A DNA stretch of 64,000 nucleotides, from NCBI GenBank assembly GCA_948473115.1, contig CAOKWI010000007.1, positions 1 through 64,000 on the forward strand, in the 5' to 3' direction. The DNA comes from an uncultured Lachnospiraceae bacterium. GTDB lineage: Bacteria > Bacillota > Clostridia > Lachnospirales > Lachnospiraceae. This document shows, one piece after another, positions 37,631 through 46,779 of this stretch; position 1 is the first letter of the stretch, and each line of letters starts with the position of its first letter. Below the pieces are notes generated by a model that saw only the letters and a list, made by a program, of their open reading frames with translations, did no database searches and was not told the origin of the DNA. Position numbers and translations under genes: made by a program.

Positions 37631-37787
37631 GTCTCTCGGAATCTCCCTTGCACCTGCTCTTGCGGCAGATTTTACGTCATATGCACACAAATTTAAGCAA
37701 CGTACGTTCCACGTACGCCTCATAAATTTGTGCACATCTGACAAAAAATCTTCTCGCAATACCAGGTACAAAGAGACTCCGAAAGCC
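37631..37787. repeat. 157-bp imperfect palindrome between convergent genes
   Basis: The left 65 bases align with the reverse complement of the right 65 at roughly three quarters identity, including AGATTTT / AAAATCT and CACAAATTTA / TAAATTTGTG, around a centre with GTACGTTCCACGTAC. It begins five bases after the Fic stop and ends two bases before the stop of the opposite gene. It could act as a two-way terminator, but its length suggests a MITE-like element. Confidence 0.75.
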
Positions 37788-37789
37788 TA

Positions 37790-38494
37790 TTAATATTGCT
37801 CTTCGGTTTTGCGTATATGCTCTCCTTTTGCCCCGCTATACATTGTGTAGTTGTGCAGCATAAGAAATTCCTCATCTTCCATTGAGATGGTGGTTCCGTC
37901 GATAATGTTCTTATATATGTTATATGCCCTTTTCACATCACCGGTCATCATTGAAATCAGACGTTTGCCATCCTCGGAATGGTAAGCGTCATACGCTGTT
38001 TTGTATTCAGCATATTCTTCGCTTTTGCTTTTTGCCGTTCCTGATGCCAGCAGGGCTTTCTTCTTCTCTATTAACAGGTCAATTTTACTTTTGGCATATT
38101 CTTCCGCAACCCGTTCCATATCCTCATCTTTTTTGGAAGCTGTCGGGTCGGTAAGCTGTCTGAGACGGGACTCCGCCTTGGCAAAACTCCTAAATGTTCC
38201 GTAGGGATCGACTGCCGCCTCCCAGCAGACGGGAAGCGGCTCATTCATCGAACTCACGGCACTTCTGAATGCATCTAAGTCGGAAGTGATTCTAATTGTG
38301 TCCATCCCTGAATCGGATGCAGTCTGTTCGGCAGCAAACAGCTGTCCAGCCACGGAAATGGACACGGTATCCCTGCCTGCACCAGACCTGGTCTTGCTTT
38401 CGGCTTTACTGTCACTGTGGGATTTCGATGCCTTTTCCTCAGCCATTCCCGTATACGAAACCTGATTCCTATCATGATTTATCTTAAGATTCAA
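37790..38494 (-). CDS. Hypothetical protein (unknown, charged and helical)
   Basis: 234 residues if it starts at the TTG at 38494, which has an AAGGGGG site at proper distance; no ATG upstream has one. No signal peptide, membrane helix or known domain. The N-terminus (NLKINHDRNQVSYTG) is followed by a Ser/Lys-rich low-complexity stretch; the second half is helical and charged (KKDEDMERVAEEYAKSKIDLLIEKKKALLAS) and ends in a region around SMEDEEFLMLHNYTMYSGAK. The start alone is uncertain; the reading frame is long with consistent codon use. Confidence 0.65.
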   Translation of the reverse strand: MNLKINHDRNQVSYTGMAEEKASKSHSDSKAESKTRSGAGRDTVSISVAGQLFAAEQTASDSGMDTIRITSDLDAFRSAVSSMNEPLPVCWEAAVDPYGTFRSFAKAESRLRQLTDPTASKKDEDMERVAEEYAKSKIDLLIEKKKALLASGTAKSKSEEYAEYKTAYDAYHSEDGKRLISMMTGDVKRAYNIYKNIIDGTTISMEDEEFLMLHNYTMYSGAKGEHIRKTEEQY

Positions 38495-38605
38495 GTTGAT
38501 ACCCCCTTTTTTCCATTTGCATATCAAGTATATCGGAGTATCTGTCAAAGACTTTAACCTGGAGGAACCGCCGTTAGGTACATGATCCAACGGATTGATG
38601 CCACA

Positions 38606-41600
38606 TCACAACGGTTCAGACAGGGAACCGGACTGTTGTTCCACGTCAACATAGGAACGGCTCGTCTCATCAAACCTCTGTCCCTCGTAAAGACCCAGCG
38701 CCGTATTCCTGACCTTCAGCTTCACAGTCTGTTTACCTGGCTTCACATATTCTGCAGGGATGCGGTAACCGTATGGCTGCCATGCGCAGGGAGCAGTCTC
38801 ATATCCGCCCACCTCCATCCGCATCGAGTCGGAAGGCATGGTTCCCGTCAGCCTTACCATCAGGAAACCGCCGCTGCACTGGGGCAGATCGATCTCTCTC
38901 TCGAACACGGTGGCTCCGCAGTAAAAGGGCAGTCCCAGGGAAACCATGTCCTTCATTTTCCCCGCTTTTTCCTCGGGGACAAGCGCCCAGAGTTCCTCCT
39001 CCTTAAACACGCCGAATCTGCCGAACAGGTATAAGGGATTGCGGAAACCGCCGAAGGACTGGCCGCTTTTCACACGGACCGTGATCCGGTTGACGCCCTC
39101 TTTTAGATGCGCTCCGATATCTGTGGCCAGCTTGGTGTCCAGGAATCTGTCCGGGGACAGCCTTCCGGCGGTAAATTCTTTCGCCTCTATCCGGTGTCCG
39201 TTGACCGTGATCTCCCATTCCCCGAGGAAGGTGCCGGGCTCCATGGCCAGATAGATTTCCCGGCGGGTCGTTCCGGAATCCTCCCATAAGCCTTGGCAGA
39301 GGAATTCTTTTTCACACAGTATCTCCGTTTCCGGAAATTCCAGTTCCTTCGGGCACCCGAAATATCTTCCCTGAGTGACGGGAATAGAGAAGCCGCCCGT
39401 CTCCATCTGGTCGATCAGGGGGGCGGTCTCCAGGTACGCCGACTGGCCGTCCGGGAGGGATACGTTCCACCAGCCGAGCCGCAGGGCGTTCATGCCCTCT
39501 GTGCGGAAATTCCAGATACCCTCCGTGCTCACCTGAGCCTGGGAAATTTCCTCTCCGGGCTCCTGTTCGCCAAACAAAATTTTACCCAGTTCTCCGTCCT
39601 CCAGGCAGAACGCTTTGGCATCAAAAGCACACATCCTGACTGTGCAGGAACGGCCGTCCACATCCAAACGGAATACCCTGTCAGCCGGACTGCTGTTTAC
39701 CAGGAACGCAACCCTGCGTCCCTCGCCGTCCTTTCCGAAGAAATGCGGAACACCCTCCATTCCCAGGCCGTCCAGGGGCACGATGCCCCGTCCGTCAGAG
39801 AGCTTCTCCCCCAGCCATTCCACTGCCTCCTTCACACCGGAGGCAAAGAAACAATCCCCGCACTCCCTGGAATCCAAAAGAGAGTCTGCCATAAACAGAC
39901 GGCGCGCTTCCTTCCCGTCTACCCCGAAGCGCTCCGGCAGACTCCGCACCGTATCATTGTGGTCTGTGACAGGCTCATAGGGGACACAGGAAACGGCACA
40001 GACCCGCCCGCCCCGGTCCATAAACTTTTTCAGCTTTCCGGCTCCGGCCTCCTCCAGGTTCGTCATGGGCGGCAGGACGACACAGTCATAATACTCGCCG
40101 TTGACCGCAAACCGTACCCGGCCGGAAGCTTCCGCCACTTCTCCCTCCGCAAAAAGCTCCGGGTCAATAATATAATAATCCAATCCCGCGCTCATAAGTC
40201 CTGTCTGAAGCTCCGCGAAGGCATCCTTCAGCTTCCTGGCCTCCTGAGTCTCTGCCGTCCATGCGGAGGTCACAGGATCCAGCGCCAGCAGCCTTACATT
40301 CCTTTTGACAGATTGAAGAAGCTTTCCCAGATCCTCCGCATATGCGGTTATTTTCTTCCCATCCTCCCACCAGGGCATCTGGAAAAATGCCGAGGGCGGG
40401 GCGTCGTGCTTCTTAAGCCCGTCCGCGGTGTAAAAGAATCCATGGATGACAAACCAGTCTATCCCGAGCACGCCCAGCCAGTCAAACATCCATTTCATAT
40501 CCTGCATCGTCATGCCCCAGCCTATGCTGTGGCCGACCTCGCACAGGGCGGCAGGTTTTCCGTAAAAGTGAGCCGCGGAAGCTGCAAACTTGCCGTTGGC
40601 CCGGTACTTTCCCTGCACCATAAGCGGAACATCGCCTGCCTTCTGGTGTCCCGCGTCTATCCCCGGCACATGGACATATTTCAGCTGCTTGCTGCGCAGA
40701 ATGGGTTTTTCGCCTATATACAGAAGACCGTTACGGCTGCACCAGTCATAAACCTGTCTGTCGTAGGCATCGATGAACGCGTCCGTGGCGGTACACCAAT
40801 AGGCATACCTGACCTTGGCCGAGATCTCGCCCAGATCCTCCCACAGAGCCGGAAGACTGTCCTCCAGGTCTATGCCGAACCTGTCCTTCACCAGACCCGG
40901 AAGCAGAGGGGACCATGGCTGGCTGTCCGGGAAGGCTGTGATCTCATCTGTAAAGAATCCCTTTACCGTCTTTCCAAATTCGTCGCCGATCTCTCTCTTA
41001 TAACGTTCATGGGTCAATTCTATAAAATACTTTGTGGCTTCCGGGTTCAGGGTATCCACAAAATTCTCAAAATATTTGAAATGGTCGAACACCGCTTCTG
41101 TGACAAGATATACCTTCCACCTGCTGTCCGGCGCGTCCGAGGGAGCCTTCCAGGCAAGCGTCCTGTCCGGGTGTCCGGTAAAATAGCGCTTTTTGTTGTA
41201 ATGAGTCAGGCCGCTGTACTGGAATACCTCCTCTTCGTAACAGGTTCCCACAAATTCCTGCAGATCGATAAACTCGTTGAAGCGTATCTTCTCACCATCC
41301 ATGCGGTAGGCTCTCGCAAGCACCACCCTGCCCCAGGGAGCGCTCAGCGTAACGCTCTCACCGCCTTTCACCTGGCAGACGCTTTTCCTCAGCCTCCTGC
41401 ACAGGTATTCCGGATGTCCCAGCATCACCTCCCCCGCGCATACGCCGCTGGGATACGGATATTCATCGTAGATCCATACATCCATGTCATTGTCGCGGGC
41501 GGTGTGCACTGCCAGCCTTACCCGGTCGAAAAATTCCTTTGACATATAAGGGATCTCCATTCCCTGGCGGGGATGGATCATGAATCCCGGTATCCCCTTC

Positions 41601-41701
41601 GCCTTCATCTCCAGAATCTGACGGACAATTTCCTCTTCGTCCATCTCCCCGTTCCAGAACCAGAACGGCTGCATCCCCAGCTTAAATTCTTTTCCTGTCA
41701 T
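38606..41701 (-). CDS. Large glycoside hydrolase, GH106 (alpha-L-rhamnosidase)-like
   Basis: 1031 residues, no signal peptide. It opens GMQPFWFWNGEMDEEEIVRQILEMKAKGIPGFMIHPRQG, the pattern of GH106-type and related TIM-barrel enzymes, and continues with FFTDEITAFPD (a likely catalytic Glu) near residue 260. The C-terminal 350 residues look like galactose-binding/jelly-roll modules (WEITVNGHRIEAKEF, GVNRITVRVKSGQSFGG). Exact specificity cannot be read, and it may belong to an unclassified clan relative. TAGGAGGA precedes the start. It is a single gene with its own divergent promoter, separated from the uronide locus by about 17 kb, though a rhamnosidase would fit the same diet. Confidence 0.8.
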   Translation of the reverse strand: MTGKEFKLGMQPFWFWNGEMDEEEIVRQILEMKAKGIPGFMIHPRQGMEIPYMSKEFFDRVRLAVHTARDNDMDVWIYDEYPYPSGVCAGEVMLGHPEYLCRRLRKSVCQVKGGESVTLSAPWGRVVLARAYRMDGEKIRFNEFIDLQEFVGTCYEEEVFQYSGLTHYNKKRYFTGHPDRTLAWKAPSDAPDSRWKVYLVTEAVFDHFKYFENFVDTLNPEATKYFIELTHERYKREIGDEFGKTVKGFFTDEITAFPDSQPWSPLLPGLVKDRFGIDLEDSLPALWEDLGEISAKVRYAYWCTATDAFIDAYDRQVYDWCSRNGLLYIGEKPILRSKQLKYVHVPGIDAGHQKAGDVPLMVQGKYRANGKFAASAAHFYGKPAALCEVGHSIGWGMTMQDMKWMFDWLGVLGIDWFVIHGFFYTADGLKKHDAPPSAFFQMPWWEDGKKITAYAEDLGKLLQSVKRNVRLLALDPVTSAWTAETQEARKLKDAFAELQTGLMSAGLDYYIIDPELFAEGEVAEASGRVRFAVNGEYYDCVVLPPMTNLEEAGAGKLKKFMDRGGRVCAVSCVPYEPVTDHNDTVRSLPERFGVDGKEARRLFMADSLLDSRECGDCFFASGVKEAVEWLGEKLSDGRGIVPLDGLGMEGVPHFFGKDGEGRRVAFLVNSSPADRVFRLDVDGRSCTVRMCAFDAKAFCLEDGELGKILFGEQEPGEEISQAQVSTEGIWNFRTEGMNALRLGWWNVSLPDGQSAYLETAPLIDQMETGGFSIPVTQGRYFGCPKELEFPETEILCEKEFLCQGLWEDSGTTRREIYLAMEPGTFLGEWEITVNGHRIEAKEFTAGRLSPDRFLDTKLATDIGAHLKEGVNRITVRVKSGQSFGGFRNPLYLFGRFGVFKEEELWALVPEEKAGKMKDMVSLGLPFYCGATVFEREIDLPQCSGGFLMVRLTGTMPSDSMRMEVGGYETAPCAWQPYGYRIPAEYVKPGKQTVKLKVRNTALGLYEGQRFDETSRSYVDVEQQSGSLSEPL

Positions 41702-41751
41702 AACGCGTCCTCCTAAGCATTATTAAGTTGCCTGCACCCCCTGTATCTGTT

Positions 41752-41780
41752 AGCATATCATTGTTTCACCCTTCTATCAA
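41752..41780 (-). promoter_or_regulatory. Promoter for the GH106-like gene
   Basis: Minus strand: TTGATA (41780-41775), 17-base spacer, TATGCT (41757-41752). Divergent from the promoter at 41813-41841; the two -35 boxes are only about 32 bases apart, so one regulator could control both genes. Confidence 0.65.
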
Positions 41781-41812
41781 GATATTTGGCAGGGTATGAA
41801 CTGTCTATCCGA

Positions 41813-41841
41813 TTGACTTTTACGCCATATGGAAATACAAT
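41813..41841 (+). promoter_or_regulatory. Promoter for the O-antigen-ligase-like gene
   Basis: TTGACT (41813-41818), 17-base spacer, TACAAT (41836-41841), giving a short leader of some 45 bases. Confidence 0.7.
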
Positions 41842-41880
41842 AGTAAACATATCATTCATTTGGGAGCAGGAGAGGCTGTG

Positions 41881-41898
41881 ATGGCTGTAGCAGTATGA
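41881..41898 (+). CDS. Possible five-codon leader ORF coupled to the next gene
   Basis: ATG GCT GTA GCA GTA TGA. It has GGAGAGG a few bases upstream and its TGA overlaps the ATG of the following gene (41895), which has no ribosome site of its own. This would supply ribosomes by termination-reinitiation. Too short to judge by itself. Confidence 0.35.
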   Translation: MAVAV

Positions 41899-43529
41899 AA
41901 GACTTTGAAAGCATGCTTTGTAAATTGTATATTGTATTCCTGATGGGGGTTCTGCCCCTTTATACGGGGGGAACCTACTGGAAGCTGGGTGATACCAAAT
42001 ATATGCTGTTCCGCAATGTGACAGTGATCTGTCTGGGGGCATGGCTGACGGTTTCTCTGATCCGCGGGGCGATTGCCCTCATTGGCGGGACAAGGCGGCT
42101 TCCCAGGCTCAGCGTGACGGATCTCTGTATGCTGGCTTATGGAGGGACGGTGCTGGTCTCGGCGCTGTGCAGCCCTTTCGGCCGAGTCCCCTGGATGGGC
42201 TACCCGGAATGGTATATGGGTGCTGTATCGCAGGGTATGTTCATCGGGATTTATTTCTTTCTGTCCAGATCCTGTGACGGAAGCCGGATTCCGGTCTATG
42301 CAGGGGAGGCGGCGCTTGCCCTGGTATTTCTGATCGGCTTCGCCAACCGCGTGGGACTTGACCCGGCGAAGCTGATGCAGCCTTTTACCAGCAGGAGCTG
42401 GGAGTACAGCCATATGATCTCCACCATAGGCAATATCAACTGGTTCTGCGGCTTTTGCAGCGTCATGCTGGGATTTCCAGTGGCAGGGTACTTAAAGGGC
42501 AGAGGGAGGGCGGAATTGCTGCTGCATTACTTGGTGAGCGTCATGGGGCTGACGCTTTTGTGTATCCAGGGCAGTGACGCGGGGCCTCTGATCGCGGCGG
42601 TGTGTATCGGAGTCAGCCTGTTATACGGCTTAAAGGATCAGAAGATCTTTCAGCGGGGACTGGCCCTGGCTTCCGGAATGTGTCTGGTGATGGCGGCGTA
42701 TGCGAAGCTCGTGACGCTGATGGGCAGGGAGACCATGGCGGCGGTTCCCGCGGACGGGATTGGTCTGGAAAGGATGGCCTGGAACGGGTGGTGGCTTATG
42801 GGCGCAGTGCTTCTGATTTTGGCAGCAGTATTCGGAAGACTTTCACAGCGTGCGGCGAGGAAAACGGGAATTGCGCTGATGCTCTCGGGCGGTCTGGCAG
42901 TGGCGGCGCTGGCGGTGGTATATGCGCTGCGGATGCCGGAAGGAGACGGCTGGGGCAGCGGCAGGGGCGGACTGTGGCGTTTTGCATGGCAGGGATTTGT
43001 ACAGGGTGGATTCCGGCAGAAGCTGGTGGGAGCGGGGCCGGATTGCTTTGCCAATTATATTTATTCCACGCTGCCGGCGACACAGCTGACTCCCACGGAA
43101 GGATTCTGGACGGGAACCATCTATGCCAATGCCCATAACGAGTGGCTGAATGCGCTGGTAACTCTGGGGATATTGGGAACGGCAGCCCTTGCAGGTCTCT
43201 ATATCGGCAGCGTCAGGAGGTATCGGAAGCTGCCTTTGGGAATGCTGACTGTTGCCATGTACGGGATCAATTCCCTGATCAGTTTCCAACAGGTGCTGAG
43301 TACGCCGCTGCTTTTCATGGTGTTGGGGCTGTGCGAGTATCATATGAGAAATATGGACAGGGACAGCGCGGCAGAAACAGACAAGGACAGCGGCACAGAA
43401 ACAGGCAAGGGAAGTGCGGCAGGAACAGACAAGGACAGCGGCACAGAAACAGGCAAGGGAAGTGCGGCAGGAACAGATAAGGACAGCGACACAGAAACAG
43501 GCAAGGGGAGCATGCAAGGGATATCATGA
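41895..43529 (+). CDS. O-antigen ligase / Wzy_C-family membrane protein with a repeat tail
   Basis: 544 residues with about twelve transmembrane helices in the first 470. The external loop with NAHNEWLNALVTLGILG carries the conserved His and Glu region of the Wzy_C (O-antigen ligase/polymerase) superfamily. Such proteins join or polymerise lipid-linked glycans outside the membrane; in Firmicutes, related proteins act on wall or capsule glycans. The last 60 residues are Asp/Thr/Lys/Glu tandem repeats of 16 residues, unlike the family. The only in-frame ATG near the start has no Shine-Dalgarno. prmA follows after 43 bases. Confidence 0.8.
   Translation: MKDFESMLCKLYIVFLMGVLPLYTGGTYWKLGDTKYMLFRNVTVICLGAWLTVSLIRGAIALIGGTRRLPRLSVTDLCMLAYGGTVLVSALCSPFGRVPWMGYPEWYMGAVSQGMFIGIYFFLSRSCDGSRIPVYAGEAALALVFLIGFANRVGLDPAKLMQPFTSRSWEYSHMISTIGNINWFCGFCSVMLGFPVAGYLKGRGRAELLLHYLVSVMGLTLLCIQGSDAGPLIAAVCIGVSLLYGLKDQKIFQRGLALASGMCLVMAAYAKLVTLMGRETMAAVPADGIGLERMAWNGWWLMGAVLLILAAVFGRLSQRAARKTGIALMLSGGLAVAALAVVYALRMPEGDGWGSGRGGLWRFAWQGFVQGGFRQKLVGAGPDCFANYIYSTLPATQLTPTEGFWTGTIYANAHNEWLNALVTLGILGTAALAGLYIGSVRRYRKLPLGMLTVAMYGINSLISFQQVLSTPLLFMVLGLCEYHMRNMDRDSAAETDKDSGTETGKGSAAGTDKDSGTETGKGSAAGTDKDSDTETGKGSMQGIS
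43380..43511 (+). repeat. 48-bp tandem repeat coding the tail of the ligase-like protein
   Basis: Two full 48-bp units (43380-43427, 43428-43475) differ at almost no position, and a third partial copy runs to 43511. Each codes DKDSGTETGKGSAAGT. In-frame and recent-looking, so the copy number probably varies between strains. Confidence 0.92.
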
Positions 43530-43572
43530 AGAAAATGGAAAAGGATAAAGAAACAGAAAGGAATACAGAGGT

Positions 43573-44574
43573 ATGAAATGGATCAAGTTTCGGGTAAAGA
43601 CGACCACGGAGGCTGAGGACATCATTATCAGCACCCTCTACGACATCGGCCTGGAGGGCGCCCAGATCGAGGACAAGGTGCCTCTGACCGCCCTGGAGAA
43701 GGAGCAGATGTTTGTGGATATCCTGCCCGACGGGCCGGAGGATGACGGGATTGCCTATCTGAATTTCTTTGTGGAGAAGAAGGAGGACGGAACCCTGGAG
43801 CTGCAGGGGGAAACGCTGAAGGTGCAGGAGGCTCTTGAGAAAGTGGAGGCGGAGCTGGAGGATGTAAGGGGCTTCTGTGAGATCGGGGACGGAACCGTGA
43901 CGGTGGATGAGACGGAGGATATCGACTGGATCAATAACTGGAAGCAGTATTTCCATCAGTTTTACATCGACGATATTTTAGTGATTCCCTCCTGGGAGGA
44001 TATCAAACCCTCCGACAGGGACAGGACGATTCTCCACATCGACCCGGGCACTGCATTCGGCACGGGGATGCATGAGACCACCCAGCTGTGTATCCGGCAG
44101 CTGAGGAAACATATTACCCCGGAGACGGAACTGCTGGACGTGGGAACGGGCAGCGGCATCCTTGCCATCCTTTCCCTGATGTTCGGGGCAAAGCATGCGG
44201 TGGGCACAGACCTGGACGAGTGCGCCGTGGAGGCGGTGGCACAAAACTGTGAGGATAACGGCATCGAGAGGGACAGGTTTGACATGATGATCGGCAATAT
44301 CATCACGGACAAGACAGTGCAGGACAAGGTGGGGTATGGCCGCTATGATATTGTGGTGGCGAATATCCTTGCGGATGTGCTGGTGCCCCTGACGCCTGTG
44401 ATCGTAAATCAGTTAAAACCCGGCGGGATCTATATCACCTCCGGAATCATCAATGAGAAAGAGCAGACAGTGCGGGATGCCGTGGAGGCGGCCGGCTTTG
44501 AGATCCTGGAGGTGACACATCAGGGAGAGTGGGTCAGCGTAACGGCAAAACACGGAATGCCGGGGAAACGCTGA
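43573..44574 (+). CDS. prmA: Ribosomal protein L11 methyltransferase PrmA
   Basis: 333 residues. N-terminal L11-recognition domain and a class I SAM-dependent methyltransferase domain with DPGTAFGTGMHETTQLC, motif I LDVGTGSGILAI and the VVANILADVL motif. Methylates lysines and the N-terminus of L11 in the cytosol. AGAGGT precedes the start. Next to rsmE, its usual neighbour in Firmicutes; its stop codon lies inside a hairpin. Confidence 0.96.
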   Translation: MKWIKFRVKTTTEAEDIIISTLYDIGLEGAQIEDKVPLTALEKEQMFVDILPDGPEDDGIAYLNFFVEKKEDGTLELQGETLKVQEALEKVEAELEDVRGFCEIGDGTVTVDETEDIDWINNWKQYFHQFYIDDILVIPSWEDIKPSDRDRTILHIDPGTAFGTGMHETTQLCIRQLRKHITPETELLDVGTGSGILAILSLMFGAKHAVGTDLDECAVEAVAQNCEDNGIERDRFDMMIGNIITDKTVQDKVGYGRYDIVVANILADVLVPLTPVIVNQLKPGGIYITSGIINEKEQTVRDAVEAAGFEILEVTHQGEWVSVTAKHGMPGKR

Positions 44575-44591
44575 TTCAATCAGCGTTTCCC
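44563..44591 (+). other. Hairpin spanning the prmA stop codon
   Basis: GGGAAACGCTGA, TTCAA loop, TCAGCGTTTCCC: a perfect 12-bp stem containing the TGA at 44572-44574. No T run. Similar GCTGAT/ATCAGC strings occur at the trmR stop (54920-54935) and before glpK. Confidence 0.7.
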
Positions 44592-44621
44592 TAATAACAG
44601 AATGTGAAGAAGGGTAAGCCC

Positions 44622-45377
44622 ATGTATCAGTTTTTTGTAGAACCATCCCAGATCAACATACATGACAGATGTGTCACAATACAGGGCAGCGATGTAAACC
44701 ATATCCGTAATGTGCTTCGCATGAAGCCCGGTGAGGAGTTGAACGTGAGCAACGGGCAGGATGGAAAAGAGTATCGCTGTGCCATTGAAGCTTTTGCGGA
44801 AGACCAGGTGATCTGTCAGCTTCGCTTTGTGAAGGAGGACAATGTGGAACTGCCCTCCAGGGTATATCTGTTTCAGGCGCTTCCCAAGGCGGATAAGATG
44901 GAACTGATTATTCAGAAAGCCGTGGAGCTTGGCGTTTACCGCATCATTCCTGTGGCCGCGAAGCGCTGTGTGGTAAAGCTGGACGAGAAGAAAGGGGCGG
45001 CCAGGACCGCCAGATGGCAGACCATTGCCCAGTCGGCCGCCAAACAGAGCAGGCGGGGCGTCATACCGGAGGTGTCAGGGGTCATGGACTTTGCCCGGGC
45101 TGTAAAGTTTGCGGCGGATATGGACGTGAAACTGATTCCCTATGAACTGGCGGAAGGGATGGACAGGACGAGGGAACTGATCGACCGCCTGGAGCCCGGG
45201 CAGGATATCGCCCTCTTTATCGGGCCAGAGGGAGGCTTTGAAGGGTCGGAGATACAGCTGGCGATGGACAGCGGGGTTATTCCCATCACACTGGGGAAGC
45301 GGATCCTGAGGACAGAGACGGCAGGCATGACGGTACTTTCCTGGATCATGTACCGCCTGGAAGGAGAACAGCCCTGA
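44622..45377 (+). CDS. rsmE: 16S rRNA m3U1498 methyltransferase
   Basis: 251 residues from ATG 44622 (GAAGAAGGG upstream). N-terminal PUA-like domain (MYQFFVEPSQINIHDRCVTIQGSDVNHIRNVLRMKPG) and a C-terminal SPOUT methyltransferase with the deep trefoil knot (IGPEGGFEGSEIQLAMDSG, LGKRILRTETA). Methylates U1498 of 16S rRNA in the small subunit. Follows prmA, with which it is probably co-transcribed. Confidence 0.96.
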   Translation: MYQFFVEPSQINIHDRCVTIQGSDVNHIRNVLRMKPGEELNVSNGQDGKEYRCAIEAFAEDQVICQLRFVKEDNVELPSRVYLFQALPKADKMELIIQKAVELGVYRIIPVAAKRCVVKLDEKKGAARTARWQTIAQSAAKQSRRGVIPEVSGVMDFARAVKFAADMDVKLIPYELAEGMDRTRELIDRLEPGQDIALFIGPEGGFEGSEIQLAMDSGVIPITLGKRILRTETAGMTVLSWIMYRLEGEQP

Positions 45378-45452
45378 GAGGGTCTTTTCCTTCTGGATGG
45401 AGATTCCGCGGGACGGAAACACGGAAATCAGGATGGACAGTGTATCAAAGCT

Positions 45453-45481
45453 TTGTCAGAAACGGGTTTCCTGCATAAAAT
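45453..45481 (+). promoter_or_regulatory. Promoter for the cysteine desulfurase gene
   Basis: TTGTCA (45453-45458), 17-base spacer, TAAAAT (45476-45481), 40 bases upstream of the start codon. Confidence 0.6.
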
Positions 45482-45521
45482 AGGAATATAGGCAGCGAAA
45501 CAAATAAAAGGGGGAAATAGA

Positions 45522-46691
45522 ATGGAAGTGTATCTGGACAATTCCGCTACTACACGTGTGTTTCCGGAAGTCGCGGAATTGATGACAAAGATCATGTGCG
45601 AAGATTACGGCAATCCTTCCAGCCTTCATATAAAGGGAATGCAGGGGGAAAATTATCTGCGCTACGCCAAGGAGACTCTGGCACAGATCATGAAAGTGAA
45701 TGAAAAGGAGATCTTCTTTACCTCCGGCGGCACGGAATCGGATAATATGGCGCTGATCGGCTGCGCCACTGCCAACAGGAGACGGGGCAGTCATCTGATC
45801 ACCACACAGATCGAGCATCCGGCGGTTTTGCAGACCATGCATTATCTGGAAAGCCAGGGGTATCGTGTGACCTATCTGCCGGTGAACGGCTGCGGACAGA
45901 TATCACTGGAGGATTTGCAGAGGGCAATGACCCCGGATACGATTCTGGTGTCCATCATGCATACCAATAACGAGATCGGTTCTCTGCAGCCGGTGGAGGA
46001 GGCAGGCGCGCTGATCAAGCGGGTGAATCCGAATGTGCTGTTTCATGTGGACGCGGTCCAGGGCTTTGGCAAGGCGAAAATCTATCCAAGGAGAATGAAG
46101 ATCGATCTCTTGTCTGTGAGCGGCCATAAGATTCACGGACCCAAGGGGATCGGTGTGCTGTATATCGGTGAAAAGGTAAGAATACAGCCCCTGCTGCATG
46201 GCGGCGGGCAGCAGCAGAACCTGCGCTCCGGCACGGACAATGTATCCGGCGCGGCGGCGCTGGCAAAGGCGGCGGATCTCCTCTATAAGCACTACGATGA
46301 GGACATTGCCCATCTGTACCGCTGTAAGAAATACTTTATGGAGGGCATCCGGAAGCTTGAGGGAGTGACCATCAACGGACTGCTTCCCGGAAAGCCTGAC
46401 GGAGAAGGGACGGCGCCCCATATTGTCAGTGTGTCCTTCGCGGGAGTGCGCAGCGAGGTGCTGCTCCATGCATTGGAGGAAAAGGAGATCTATGTCTCCG
46501 CGGGAAGCGCCTGTGCGGCGCGCAAGCCTCAGCCTTCCGCAACCCTGAAGGCCATCGGCGCGAATAAATCCCAGCTGGAGTCCACCATTCGTTTCAGTTT
46601 TTCCGTTTATACCTCGGAAGAAGAATTGTACTATACATTACAGACATTGTATGATAAAATTCCAATATTGAGGAAATATACGAGAAAATAA
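45522..46691 (+). CDS. Cysteine desulfurase (NifS/IscS family), partner of ThiI
   Basis: 389 residues, PLP enzyme that takes sulfur from cysteine as a persulfide. N-terminal LDNSATTRVFPEV, TSGGTESDNMALIG, PLP lysine in SVSGHKIHGPKGIG near residue 205, and the catalytic Cys in SAGSACAARKP near residue 327 on a short loop with flanking Ala residues. Immediately upstream of thiI, as in the Bacillus nifZ-thiI pair, so it most likely supplies sulfur for 4-thiouridine in tRNA rather than for iron-sulfur clusters in general. No iscU or sufU adjoins. Confidence 0.95.
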   Translation: MEVYLDNSATTRVFPEVAELMTKIMCEDYGNPSSLHIKGMQGENYLRYAKETLAQIMKVNEKEIFFTSGGTESDNMALIGCATANRRRGSHLITTQIEHPAVLQTMHYLESQGYRVTYLPVNGCGQISLEDLQRAMTPDTILVSIMHTNNEIGSLQPVEEAGALIKRVNPNVLFHVDAVQGFGKAKIYPRRMKIDLLSVSGHKIHGPKGIGVLYIGEKVRIQPLLHGGGQQQNLRSGTDNVSGAAALAKAADLLYKHYDEDIAHLYRCKKYFMEGIRKLEGVTINGLLPGKPDGEGTAPHIVSVSFAGVRSEVLLHALEEKEIYVSAGSACAARKPQPSATLKAIGANKSQLESTIRFSFSVYTSEEELYYTLQTLYDKIPILRKYTRK

Positions 46692-46779
46692 GGAAGCTGA
46701 AAGAAATAACCTGATAAATTTTACGATGGATGAATTGGCAGAGGCGGGCGGATTCCCGGGCACCGCTTAGGAGGTATTG

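Noticed and set aside
39293-41542. A 749-codon open frame on the plus strand opposite the GH106-like gene
   Set aside because: Antisense to a clearly conserved hydrolase with its own ribosome site and promoter; composition is not protein-like.
38606-41701. Assignment of the 1031-residue protein to the uronide operon
   Set aside because: It is some 17 kb away, on the opposite strand, with its own promoter, so joint function is only possible, not shown.
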